From positions 1 through 41,386 of the forward strand of contig JAAWCS010000031.1 in the NCBI GenBank assembly GCA_022793375.1: a stretch of 41,386 nt of DNA, in the 5' to 3' direction. How positions within the stretch are numbered: position 1 is the stretch's first letter; each line of letters begins with the position of its first letter. The translations under genes and the position numbers were made by a program. The notes below the pieces were generated by a model. It was not told where the DNA came from. It ran no database searches and worked only from the letters and a program-made list of their open reading frames with translations. Below are positions 23,798 to 31,992 of this stretch, piece after piece. This stretch comes from Lachnospiraceae bacterium (lineage in GTDB: Bacteria; Bacillota; Clostridia; Lachnospirales; Lachnospiraceae).

Positions 23798-23839
23798 ATT
23801 ATACTGTAAAATAAATGCAAAAACAGGACATATGTCCTG
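23798..23839. promoter_or_regulatory. Perfect 16-bp palindrome and MATE promoter between divergent genes
   Basis: CAGGACATATGTCCTG (23824-23839) is a perfect palindrome. On the minus strand a TATAAT -10 lies at 23803-23798 with no good -35; the palindrome centre falls about 41 bp before the predicted start, the classic position for a class II Crp/Fnr activator site. It also lies 15 bp before the start codon of the regulator gene, so it could mediate autoregulation. Confidence 0.72.
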
Positions 23840-23853
23840 CTGGAGGGGATTTC

Positions 23854-24486
23854 ATGGAACGAATATACGATAAAAAGAAAATCGCGGCCGGTCTTGCAAA
23901 CAGTAAATACCATGCGGTACTTGACTCGCTGGACGTGGATTTTTACTTGATTCGATATGAAAAAGGCGAATTGGTGAGCTCGCCTTTTCAGAAAGAACTT
24001 TTATTCCAAATCGTGGAACAAGGGTCCTTAGATATCTATTTGATTCGCGACGACGGTACGCGCTATTCGCTGTCAAACGGAACAGCCGACTATTTTCTCG
24101 GAGACATGGATATCTTTTATGAGAAAAGCAACAATATCTATGCCGAAGCAGTCGAAAGCCTGACCTGTATTTCGTTTTCCATTGAAAAACACAGGAAGAA
24201 GCTGCTCGCAAATAATATGTTTCTGGAACTGATCTGCAAAAGCCTTTCGGCCAAAATGGGAGCCATGACGACCATGGAGGCCGTCCCGGCCTCCCTTACG
24301 GAACGCGTTTTGTCCTATATGAAATATAAATGCGCCGATCAAACGTTAAAAGGAATCGAGCAGGCAGCCTTTCACCTTCATTGCAGCGCAAGGCAGCTTC
24401 AAAGAATTTTGAATCAGAGCGAGGCGGCGGGATTTGTCGAAAAGGCGGGGAAGGGGACGTACAAGCTAAGAAAGCCGCCGATTTAG
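23854..24486 (+). CDS. Crp/Fnr-type transcriptional regulator
   Basis: A 210-residue regulator with an N-terminal cyclic-nucleotide-binding-type beta-roll (about 20-120; LFQIVEQGSLDIYLIRDDG, YFLGDMDIFYE) and a C-terminal HTH (about 160-205; AAFHLHCSARQLQRILNQ). No Cys cluster for an Fe-S site is seen, and the phosphate-binding cassette of true cAMP receptors is not evident, so the effector is unknown. The start at 23854 follows GGAGGGG. Divergent from the MATE gene, which it probably controls through the palindrome at 23824-23839. Confidence 0.88.
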   Translation: MERIYDKKKIAAGLANSKYHAVLDSLDVDFYLIRYEKGELVSSPFQKELLFQIVEQGSLDIYLIRDDGTRYSLSNGTADYFLGDMDIFYEKSNNIYAEAVESLTCISFSIEKHRKKLLANNMFLELICKSLSAKMGAMTTMEAVPASLTERVLSYMKYKCADQTLKGIEQAAFHLHCSARQLQRILNQSEAAGFVEKAGKGTYKLRKPPI

Positions 24487-24498
24487 CTTAATACCTTT

Positions 24499-25200
24499 TC
24501 AGAATAACACATTACATTTTTTTATTATCTCTTCCACCAGTCTATGTACCCTACAAGCTGGCCACATCTCCGACGGCTTCCGTTTTCCATCTTCCACACA
24601 TCTTTGATAGCACCGCTTTGCCATCTGAATCGCCTTTTTCTCATCCCCGGACTCCGCCAGCTTTCGATAAATATCCCTGTCATTCTTGGAATATTTCTGT
24701 CCCGTTACTTTCTCGAATTTTTCTGCAAACCGGTCACAGCAGGTATAAGACTCCCTAATTACAGGCATCTCTCCCAAATACGCATACATCCAGATCTCAA
24801 AACAGGGATTAGACCATCCCGCACCTACGCCGCTTTTCTCCGCTGTCTGAATAATCTCGTCAAAGTCCTTCACTTGGTGTCTGTCAAAGACAATCCACGG
24901 AATCCGGTACTGTGATTCCTGCCCTGTCATTTCCAGAGCCTTTCTCACAAGCTCCACTGTCCTGGCCTTCTCCACCTTAATCACGAGTCGGTCTTTCAGC
25001 TCTGCCGGAATACTGTTCCGCAGCCCTTCAAAGTAATTTTTCTCCGTCTCGTCTGTATCCGTCACAATCAGATAATACCCCAGTTCAGGAACTCTGGCTC
25101 CCACGCGTTTGTTTCTGTCCCGCCTTTTTCCGGCCCGGCTGTCGCTGGGTTTTCCAGCGGCAGTGGTTTTCTTTCCTGCTGCTTTCCCCCTATTTGCCAT
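24499..25200 (-). CDS. rloB: RloB family protein (AbiLii-like), phage-defence partner
   Basis: A 233-residue protein with a Lys/Arg-rich N-terminal tail (about 1-35) followed by an RloB domain: YYLIVTDTDETEKNYFEGL, then IPWIVFDRHQVKDFDEI and GWSNPCFEIWMYAYLG. RloB domains resemble the TOPRIM nuclease fold; the acidic pair usually seen as D-x-D reads D-R-H here, so one metal ligand may be missing. It overlaps the RloA/AAA gene by 11 bp. Such pairs are found next to restriction systems and in the lactococcal AbiL abortive-infection system. Mechanism is not established. Confidence 0.88.
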   Translation of the reverse strand: MANRGKAAGKKTTAAGKPSDSRAGKRRDRNKRVGARVPELGYYLIVTDTDETEKNYFEGLRNSIPAELKDRLVIKVEKARTVELVRKALEMTGQESQYRIPWIVFDRHQVKDFDEIIQTAEKSGVGAGWSNPCFEIWMYAYLGEMPVIRESYTCCDRFAEKFEKVTGQKYSKNDRDIYRKLAESGDEKKAIQMAKRCYQRCVEDGKRKPSEMWPACRVHRLVEEIIKKCNVLF

Positions 25201-26485
25201 CCGCTGTCCTCCCCTTCAACATCTTCATAGGCTTTAATGCCGGAATTGCACCATAATTCCCCGTGAGATAATTCTTGGCAAGGGCCTCATCCCGCCGTAC
25301 TTTGTTCCCCTCTTCATCCTTAAACTCAACCAGAGAGTACAGTTCCGAAACGCCGTCTCGGTTTTTATTGACCATCCAGATTTCATCCCGCCGCAACAAT
25401 TCATTAGAAAACTGCCAGATATCATGGGTTGTAAATACCAGCTGCGCATTCCGGGTATTGATTTCCGGAGAAAGAAAAGTCAATATAATATTCCTTACCA
25501 ACAGTGGATGCAGTCTGGCATTCAGCTCATCAATAAACAGCGTGGAGCCCTGATCCAACACCTCCTTTAAAGAGGGATACAAGGCAAACATCTTCAATGT
25601 CCCGCTGGATTCCTGTTTCAATGGAATAGAAGCCATTTTCCCACTGTCTCCCATTTTATGCAGGGCTTCAATCTTATAGCTTTTGCTATTGTATTTCTCA
25701 TCCTCTTGGGAAAGCTCCTCGATATTAAAATCCAGTATCGCCTCGTCAAAGGATGCAAAATATTCCACTACATTATCCTGCACCTCTTTCCGGTCTATAA
25801 ACCCTTCCGGCAAAACTCTGGAAAGGACGAAATTCTCCGCAGGATCGCCAAAATTTACAATCTCGTTGCGCAAAAACCAGTCCCTCACCTTTTTCAGCTT
25901 GGCTATCCGCAGCTTCGATCCCAAAGATACAATAAGGGATTCCTTGTTCAGAGAAGCCTTGATATTCTCTACATGGTTTTTGGAAAAGCCGTTCATCTCC
26001 AGCTCTTCGCCTTTTTTACGGTAGAAGATTGTCCGGTACTTATTTCTGGCCGTCTTTGCCTTGGAATAGAGCCATTCCTCCACTACTTCGTCCTTTTTCA
26101 AGGAGAACCCATACTGGTATGTCTTGCCTGTATCCTCTGAATTGTCAGCATAAAACACTTCAAAGGTGGTTTCTTCATCACGGCTGTTTTCATCAAAAAG
26201 GAATGGTGTCACCCTCAGATAAGAATCTCCTGTTTTCCTGCGTCGTTCTTCTTCGCCGCCAAATTTAAAGGATTCGTCTACATAGTAAGTCATATATTCA
26301 AAGGCATCATACACATTAGACTTTCCACTTGCGTTGGCACCATAGATCGCTGCTACCTTTAAAAGTTTATCATTTGCCGCCTCTGCCACATGGTTTTCGT
26401 GTTCTGTTATCTTTGTTGCCGTCAGATCTAAAGACACCTCGTCACGAAAGGATTTAAAGTTTTTAAAATTAAATTGAATCAGCAT
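25190..26485 (-). CDS. rloA: RloA/AbiLi-like AAA-family ATPase
   Basis: A 431-residue ATPase of the ABC/SMC-like AAA_15/AAA_21 group. It starts MLIQFNFKNFKSFRDEVSLD, with Walker A GANASGKSN near residue 48 and Walker B/D-loop TLFIDELNARLHP, then QLVFTTHDIWQFSNELLRRD. The layout is an N-terminal half-site, a variable middle insertion (about 90-290) and a C-terminal half-site. The start at 26485 follows GAGGAGAG; a longer upstream frame covers the promoter. It forms a two-gene unit with RloB. Expected role: sensing phage attack and activating the RloB effector, by analogy with AbiL and OLD-type systems; not shown here. Confidence 0.9.
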   Translation of the reverse strand: MLIQFNFKNFKSFRDEVSLDLTATKITEHENHVAEAANDKLLKVAAIYGANASGKSNVYDAFEYMTYYVDESFKFGGEEERRRKTGDSYLRVTPFLFDENSRDEETTFEVFYADNSEDTGKTYQYGFSLKKDEVVEEWLYSKAKTARNKYRTIFYRKKGEELEMNGFSKNHVENIKASLNKESLIVSLGSKLRIAKLKKVRDWFLRNEIVNFGDPAENFVLSRVLPEGFIDRKEVQDNVVEYFASFDEAILDFNIEELSQEDEKYNSKSYKIEALHKMGDSGKMASIPLKQESSGTLKMFALYPSLKEVLDQGSTLFIDELNARLHPLLVRNIILTFLSPEINTRNAQLVFTTHDIWQFSNELLRRDEIWMVNKNRDGVSELYSLVEFKDEEGNKVRRDEALAKNYLTGNYGAIPALKPMKMLKGRTADGK

Positions 26486-26540
26486 AATACTCTCCTCATC
26501 ATAGGTCCTGCATCTATAATTCGAATTTTCTCTCATGTAT

Positions 26541-26568
26541 ATTATAATCGATGTGCAATAGAAATCAA
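26541..26568 (-). promoter_or_regulatory. Promoter of the rloAB pair
   Basis: On the minus strand TTGATT (26568-26563), 16 bp and TATAAT (26546-26541), 56 bp before the rloA start codon. The AT-rich 26570-26735 shows no gene. Confidence 0.72.
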
Positions 26569-26740
26569 CATGCAATTTCATTCTTTTTGATTTTACATGT
26601 TTGTTTTTTGAAATATTTTGTATATTTTATCGTTTTATTCATCCGTAAAAAATTGCCTTAATCCTTCATTTTCTTTTTCTTTGTTTAATTTGATGGTTGT
26701 ATAGGAAATCCGCTGTATCTCGTCCGCGATCAAAAACCGC

Positions 26741-26769
26741 TTGACAAAATGTTCCCGCTTTGCTATATT
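26741..26769 (+). promoter_or_regulatory. Promoter of the sugar-acid operon
   Basis: TTGACA (26741-26746), 17 bp and TATATT (26764-26769), 48 bp before the aldolase start. A short dyad CTATT/AATAG (26779-26783, 26793-26797) lies over the expected transcription start and could bind the GntR-type regulator encoded at 34506. Confidence 0.87.
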
Positions 26770-26817
26770 TGAACCAACCTATTCTACAGGTCAATAGATT
26801 TTAGTAAAGGAGGAGGC

Positions 26818-27495
26818 ATGAGAAGCGATACAACGATCAGAGAACGAGTCATGCGGGATATCAAGAGGACAGGCGTCCTCCCCTGCATCAAGCTGCATGA
26901 AAAGGCGGATTGGATTGCCTATGCGCAGGCCATGTACGACGGCGGCGCCAGAGCGGTGGAGGTCACAATGACGACGCCGGGCGCGCTGGAAGCGATCGAA
27001 GCGATTTCCTCGCATTTTCATGGGGAGATGCATGTGGCGGCCGGGACGGTGCTGGACGGTGCGACGGCGCGGGAGGTACTGCTGCACGGCGGGGAAATTC
27101 TTGTGAACCCCTGCATTGTGGAGGAGGTGATCGACGTGGCGAACCGTTACCAGGCAGCCTGCTTTTCCGGGGCGATGACGGCGACCGAGTGCTTTACGGC
27201 GATGCGGCTGGGCGCAACCGCGGTAAAAATATTCCCGGGCGCATTGGGCGGGGCGAAGTACATGACAAACTTAAAGATGGTGTTCCCGGAGGTAGACCTG
27301 ATCCCCTCCGGCGGCGTAAATGAAGAGAATGCGGCGGAATTTATCCGCTGCGGCGCGTGTGCCGTATCCGGGGCGCGGACGTTTATGAACCATGAAAAAA
27401 TCCGGGAGGAAGGGCTTGGCTGGATCACACGGCAGGTCGCGCGGTTTATCGCAATCATAGCCGAAGCCAAGAAGGATTTGCCGGATATTCCGTAG
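26818..27495 (+). CDS. eda: KDPG/KHG aldolase
   Basis: A 225-residue class I aldolase that splits 2-keto-3-deoxy-6-phosphogluconate to pyruvate and glyceraldehyde-3-phosphate, or 4-hydroxy-2-oxoglutarate to pyruvate and glyoxylate. The Schiff-base lysine is in ATAVKIFPG, with VAAGTVLDG and LIPSGGVNEENAAEFI as further family segments. Start chosen at 26818 behind AAAGGAGG. First gene of an operon with an importer, a dehydratase and a KDG-kinase homologue, which fits catabolism of a sugar acid through a 2-keto-3-deoxy intermediate. Confidence 0.92.
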   Translation: MRSDTTIRERVMRDIKRTGVLPCIKLHEKADWIAYAQAMYDGGARAVEVTMTTPGALEAIEAISSHFHGEMHVAAGTVLDGATAREVLLHGGEILVNPCIVEEVIDVANRYQAACFSGAMTATECFTAMRLGATAVKIFPGALGGAKYMTNLKMVFPEVDLIPSGGVNEENAAEFIRCGACAVSGARTFMNHEKIREEGLGWITRQVARFIAIIAEAKKDLPDIP

Positions 27496-27517
27496 GAAAG
27501 AAAGGAGAAGGAGCAAT

Positions 27518-28192
27518 ATGGAGACAGTTTGGCTATCCTACCCAATGAGCGCGACGGCGCCCCGCCCGCCTGCAATTCCGGCGCCTTGCGTCACGGTGTT
27601 TCAGTCGATTGAAAAGGACGGCGCCAATGTTCAGTTCTTGCAGTGCTACAATCACACCGGGACGCACCTGGACACGGCGGCCCACGTGATCGAGGGGGGA
27701 GCATGGATCACGGATTTTCGCCCGGAGGAACTGATCTATAGCAGTATCCGGTATCTGGATTTGAGCGGTACGCCTGAGGATACGGTGATTACGCCTTCAT
27801 TTTTGGAGCCGTATTTGAAAGACGGTTTGGAAGAGGAAGCGTTGATTGTGCGTTTCGGCGTGGAACAATGGCGCGCCAAAGACCCGCAGCGCTTTTCAAA
27901 GCATTGTCCCGGGTTTTCGATTTCGGCCGCCGGGTATATCCACGAAAAAATGCCGAATCTGCGCCTGATCGGCACCGACGTGCCGTCGATCGCCTGCATT
28001 TCCTCCCTGGAGGAAACGATGAAGGCGCACAATGTATTTTTTGAGCAGGCGAAAACGCCGCACTTTATTATTATCGAGGAAATGAAACTTGACAAAAAAT
28101 GGAGGGGAATTTGCCGGATGCTGGTATCGCCGTGGCTGCATGAGGATATGAACTGCGGTCCCTGCGTGATATGGGCGGAGTGCGAATTGTAA
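27518..28192 (+). CDS. Cyclase family metal-dependent hydrolase (kynurenine-formamidase-like)
   Basis: A 224-residue protein of the cyclase family (PF04199). The signature H-x-G-T-H-x-D-x-x-x-H is complete in NHTGTHLDTAAH, giving the metal ligands, and LIGTDVPSI follows in the usual place. Members hydrolyse N-formylkynurenine, isatin or lactone/amide bonds. Between an aldolase and a sugar importer, a lactonase or similar hydrolysis of a sugar derivative is more plausible than tryptophan metabolism, but this is inference. AAGGAGAAGGAG precedes the ATG. Confidence 0.87.
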   Translation: METVWLSYPMSATAPRPPAIPAPCVTVFQSIEKDGANVQFLQCYNHTGTHLDTAAHVIEGGAWITDFRPEELIYSSIRYLDLSGTPEDTVITPSFLEPYLKDGLEEEALIVRFGVEQWRAKDPQRFSKHCPGFSISAAGYIHEKMPNLRLIGTDVPSIACISSLEETMKAHNVFFEQAKTPHFIIIEEMKLDKKWRGICRMLVSPWLHEDMNCGPCVIWAECEL

Positions 28193-28293
28193 GGCCCGGA
28201 GAACTCGGGCAAGAGAAGGCAAACCTCACAGAGGTGTCCCGGCTGTCCGCAGAATCACGGGCAGCCCGGCGAAAATTGAAAGGAGAAGAGAAG

Positions 28294-29388
28294 ATGAAGA
28301 AAATCCAAAAGATGCTGGCCTTGATACTGGCCCTGGCTTTGACCTTTAGCCTGGCGGCCTGCTCTCAGACGCCTGCCGAGGGGGATAAGGAAACGGCGGC
28401 CGCACAGTCCGGCGGCGGGGATACGACACAGACGGGGAACGAAGATGGAAAGCTGGTGGTCGGCCTGATTCAGCAGGATCTGACAAACCCGTTCCATCTG
28501 GGCGAAGTAGAGGGGGCGAAGGCCTGCGCGGCCAAATACGGTTTTGAACTGGTCGTCACTTCGGGCGACGGCAAGATCGACAAACAGGTGGAAGCTTTTG
28601 ACGGCCTGCTTGGGCAGTGCGACATCATTTCGATCAATACGCTGGATGTGACGGCGTTTGAGAATTCATTCAAGAAGGCGGCCGAGATGGGCGTAAAAGT
28701 GGTTGTACAGCACAGCTGGTCGGATCAATCGCTCGGCACCATCGGTTTTGACGAATATGCGATGTCCACCGAAGTGGGCGAATACGCGGTCGAAGTGCTG
28801 AAAAGCCAGGGCGGCGAACTCTCCGAAAAGCAGGTTGTGCTCTTGACCGGCAACGACGGGCAGGGCCTGAATGAAAACCGCATCGGCGGTTTCGTCTCGG
28901 TCATGGAAGCGAACAACGTGACGATCCTGGCAGCGGAGCCGACCAACTGGGACGGCACGACGGCGGTCACCAAGATGGAAAATTACCTGCAGGCCTATGA
29001 CAAGATCGACATGCTGTACGGCCTGTCGGACAGCGTGACCTACCCGGCGGCCCTGGTAATCAAGAACGCGGAGCGCAGGGACGAGATTTCGATCTGCTCC
29101 ATCGACGGCTCGGCCGACGCAATCCAGGCGGTCATTGACGGCGATATGGACAGCACCTATCTGCTGGCCTCGCAGTATACCGGCTACTATAAAGTGCTGA
29201 TTCCCTATCTGGCGATGACCGGAGAGTACGATTTCACCACGCAGGGGGATTACATTCTCCCGGGCTTCATCGTGACGCCGGAAAACGCTTCGGCGATGCT
29301 GGAACTGGCGCTGGCGATGGAGAAAGACCCGACGGCTATCGACTACGACAAGCCGTTAGAGGAACTGGTGAGCGATTATCTGAAATGA
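28294..29388 (+). CDS. Sugar ABC transporter substrate-binding lipoprotein (RbsB-like)
   Basis: A 364-residue periplasmic-binding-protein-4 family receptor. The signal peptide ends in the lipobox LAAC, followed by a Thr/Gly/Gln linker. The mature part starts KLVVGLIQQDLTNPFHLGEVEGAKA, then VTSGDGKIDKQVEAFDGLL and VVVQHSWSDQSLGTIGFDEY, typical of ribose/galactose-type receptors. Start at 28294 behind AAAGGAGAAGAG; an upstream frame from 28171 lacks a signal peptide at its start. Receptor for the importer encoded by the next three genes. Ligand unknown; probably a monosaccharide or sugar acid. Confidence 0.92.
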   Translation: MKKIQKMLALILALALTFSLAACSQTPAEGDKETAAAQSGGGDTTQTGNEDGKLVVGLIQQDLTNPFHLGEVEGAKACAAKYGFELVVTSGDGKIDKQVEAFDGLLGQCDIISINTLDVTAFENSFKKAAEMGVKVVVQHSWSDQSLGTIGFDEYAMSTEVGEYAVEVLKSQGGELSEKQVVLLTGNDGQGLNENRIGGFVSVMEANNVTILAAEPTNWDGTTAVTKMENYLQAYDKIDMLYGLSDSVTYPAALVIKNAERRDEISICSIDGSADAIQAVIDGDMDSTYLLASQYTGYYKVLIPYLAMTGEYDFTTQGDYILPGFIVTPENASAMLELALAMEKDPTAIDYDKPLEELVSDYLK

Positions 29389-29409
29389 TCCGTAAATAAG
29401 GCCGCGGCA

Positions 29410-29427
29410 GCGCCGCCCAGACGGCGC
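29410..29427 (+). other. Intercistronic hairpin after the binding-protein gene
   Basis: GCGCCG (29410-29415) and CGGCGC (29422-29427) close a 6-nt loop in the 74-bp gap before the ATPase gene. No T run, so more likely an mRNA-stabilising or processing element that favours the binding protein. Confidence 0.45.
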
Positions 29428-29462
29428 GCCCGGCCAATCCCATAAGAAACAGGAGGAGGCAT

Positions 29463-31007
29463 ATGGTCCCGGTCCTTGAAATGCAGGGCATATCCAAACG
29501 CTTCCCGGGCGTGCAGGCGCTGTCAAACGTGGATCTCAAACTGTATGGCGGGGAAATCACGTCCCTGATCGGACAAAACGGCGCCGGCAAATCGACCCTC
29601 ATGAAAATCCTTGGCGGGAATTACCAGAAAGACGAAGGTAAAATTCTGATCCATGGAAAGGAAGTCGAGATTACCGGCACGGCGGACGCGGCGCGCCTGG
29701 GCATCGGCATCGTGTATCAGGAGCTGAGTCTTTTGAACAATCTTACGGTTGCCGAGAATATTTTCCTCGGGCGGGAACTGGTAAACGGAATCCGGCTGAA
29801 TAACCGGCAGATGAACGAGCAGGCCCGGCAGTATCTGGAGGAATTTGGAATTGAAAACATTGAAGTCAATAAAAACGTCGAGATTTATTCCCTGGCAAAG
29901 CAGCAGCTGATCGAAATCGTAAAGGTGCTGTCGCACCGGCCGAAAATCCTGGTTCTGGACGAGCCGACGGCGGCGCTGACAAACGAGGACACCAAGCGGT
30001 TGTTCCGCATCCTTTTGCGCCTGAAGGAACAGGGGATATGTATCGTATTTATTTCTCATCGTCTCGGCGAGATCAAGCGCTACTGCGATTCCGGCACCAT
30101 TCTGATGAACGGGCGGGTGACAGCGGCCGTGCGCATGGAGGATGTGGATGAACTGAAAATCATCGAATACATGCTGGGCGACAGCTACCAGGCGTATGAA
30201 AAGCAGGCCGTCGCAGCGCGGCACAGCGAAACGCCGGTCCTGGAATTGAAAGATATCCGGTTAAAGGACCGCCTGTACGGCGCAAGCTGCCGGATCTACA
30301 AGGGAGAAATCGCCGGCTTTACAGGCCTTTTGGGCGCGGGCCAGGATTTGCTCTGGCGCGTGGCCTACGGCGCGCGGCCGGCCGATTCCGGGGAAATTCT
30401 TGTAAACGGAAAGCCGGCGAAGATTAAAAATCCGGCCCAGGCCGTGCGGTGCGGCATCGGGCTGCTGACCGAGAACCGCAAGGAGGAGGGACTGTTCGCC
30501 GATTTGTCGGTGCTGGACAATATCGCGCTGCCAACGCTTGGCCGGTTTCAATACGCGGCCGCCTTCCCTCTTCTGAATTACCGCAAAATCCGCCAAAGCT
30601 GTCAGGCATATTCGGACCGGCTGGCGGTAAAGATGAGCAGCATCCGCACAAAAGTGCAGTTCCTTTCCGGCGGCAACCAGCAGAAGGCGATCGTATCAAG
30701 GTGGCTTTTGAAAGACCTGGACGTGCTGGTGTTCATCGAACCGACGCGGGGCGTGGACGTGGGGGCCAAGGCGGATATCTATAAAATACTGGAGGACCTG
30801 GCCGCCGAAGGGAAAGCGATCGTAGTGGTCTCAACGGACACCCAGGAAATCCTTCAGCTGTCGGACCGCATTTTCGTGATGTGCGGCGGACGGGTGAGCA
30901 GTGTCATTGAGGGAAAGAGCGACGAAGAGACGTTAGCCAGGCTGATCCAGGGAAATCCGGAGGAAAGTACGCCGGAGGGCGCGGCAGACAAGGGGGTGAG
31001 GACATGA
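29463..31007 (+). CDS. Sugar ABC transporter ATP-binding protein (RbsA/MglA-like)
   Basis: A 514-residue tandem ATPase. Domain 1 (about 1-240): Walker A GQNGAGKST, signature region YSLAKQQLIEIVK, Walker B ILVLDEPTAALT, H-loop in FISHRLGEI. Domain 2 (about 255-500) has the family's degenerate Walker A (LLGAGQDLLWR) and a good signature LSGGNQQKAIVSRW, but its Walker B reads VLVFIEPTRGVDVG, with Ile where most relatives have Asp. That loss fits a domain already inactive in hydrolysis. AGGAGGAGG precedes the ATG. Overlaps the first permease by ATGA. Confidence 0.93.
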   Translation: MVPVLEMQGISKRFPGVQALSNVDLKLYGGEITSLIGQNGAGKSTLMKILGGNYQKDEGKILIHGKEVEITGTADAARLGIGIVYQELSLLNNLTVAENIFLGRELVNGIRLNNRQMNEQARQYLEEFGIENIEVNKNVEIYSLAKQQLIEIVKVLSHRPKILVLDEPTAALTNEDTKRLFRILLRLKEQGICIVFISHRLGEIKRYCDSGTILMNGRVTAAVRMEDVDELKIIEYMLGDSYQAYEKQAVAARHSETPVLELKDIRLKDRLYGASCRIYKGEIAGFTGLLGAGQDLLWRVAYGARPADSGEILVNGKPAKIKNPAQAVRCGIGLLTENRKEEGLFADLSVLDNIALPTLGRFQYAAAFPLLNYRKIRQSCQAYSDRLAVKMSSIRTKVQFLSGGNQQKAIVSRWLLKDLDVLVFIEPTRGVDVGAKADIYKILEDLAAEGKAIVVVSTDTQEILQLSDRIFVMCGGRVSSVIEGKSDEETLARLIQGNPEESTPEGAADKGVRT

Positions 31008-31981
31008 ATCAGGCGGCAGACAAGAAGGCAATATCCGGCGAAGGGCTGCGTGCAGGGCTGGAAAAAGCCGGAATCCTGTTGGTACTTATGGCTCTGTTTA
31101 TCCTGTTTTCGCTGCTCTCGGCCAAATTCTGTACGCTGGTGAATCTGTTCAATATTTTTAAGCAGGTATCCCACATCGCGATTCTGGCGATCGGCATGAC
31201 CTTTGTGTTCCTCTACGGCGGCATGGATTTGTCCGCGGGCGCCAATATTTTTCTGGGCGCGGTCTGCGTAGCGGCGATGTTAGAGGAGGGGACGCCGGTA
31301 TGGGCGGCCGTACTCGGCTCGGTAGCGCTCTGCGCGGCGATGGGGCTTTTAAACGGCATTGTCATTGAAAAACTCAAAATTAACTGCGTGATCGTCACGC
31401 TGGGTTCCCAGCTTTTGATCCGCGGGATCGCGCTGCACAGGATCGCGGCGTACCGCCAGTGGATTTATGTAAAGGACCCGACGATTCTGTACCTCAATAC
31501 TGGGACGGTGTTCGGGATGCCGGCGCTGCTGGTTCTGACGGTAATACTGTACGCGGTAGCGTATCTGGTACTGTCGCGCACGGCGTTCGGGCGGCGGGTC
31601 TACGCGGTGGGCGGCAATGAGAAAGCGGCGCGCCTGTGCGGGCTCAATACGTCGGGTATTAAAATGCTCTGCTATATGATTTCCGGGCTGTGCGCCGGCG
31701 TGGCCGGCGTGGTGATCGCCAGCCGCTTAGGGATGGTCAATACGACGGTGGGCATCGGCATGGAATTTGACGCGGTGACGGCGGTCGTGCTGGGCGGCTG
31801 TGCGGTCAAGGGCGGCGAGGGCAGCGTATTAAAGACCTTTGTCGGGGCGCTGATTGTCGGCATGATTGCCAATTTTATGACGCTGTCCGGCGTCAACGAG
31901 CATTTTCAGGATGCGGTGCTGGGCGGGTTTATCCTGCTGGCCGCCGTGTTCAACCGTTTTACGCTTGGGAAGAGCGACTGA
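31004..31981 (+). CDS. Sugar ABC transporter permease (RbsC-like), first
   Basis: A 325-residue permease with eight to ten membrane helices. Family segments: VSHIAILAIGMTFVFLYGGMDLSAG, LNGIVIEKLKINCVIVTLG, RTAFGRRVYAVGGNEKAARLCGLN (cytoplasmic coupling loop) and GGCAVKGGEGSVLKTFVGAL. Pairs with the second permease as a heterodimer. The start overlaps the ATPase stop by ATGA. Confidence 0.94.
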   Translation: MNQAADKKAISGEGLRAGLEKAGILLVLMALFILFSLLSAKFCTLVNLFNIFKQVSHIAILAIGMTFVFLYGGMDLSAGANIFLGAVCVAAMLEEGTPVWAAVLGSVALCAAMGLLNGIVIEKLKINCVIVTLGSQLLIRGIALHRIAAYRQWIYVKDPTILYLNTGTVFGMPALLVLTVILYAVAYLVLSRTAFGRRVYAVGGNEKAARLCGLNTSGIKMLCYMISGLCAGVAGVVIASRLGMVNTTVGIGMEFDAVTAVVLGGCAVKGGEGSVLKTFVGALIVGMIANFMTLSGVNEHFQDAVLGGFILLAAVFNRFTLGKSD

Positions 31982-31992
31982 GGAGGGCGTCT

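Noticed and set aside
23815..23853. Earlier start for the Crp/Fnr regulator at 23815
   Set aside because: It would translate the palindrome and the ribosome site that precedes the ATG at 23854.
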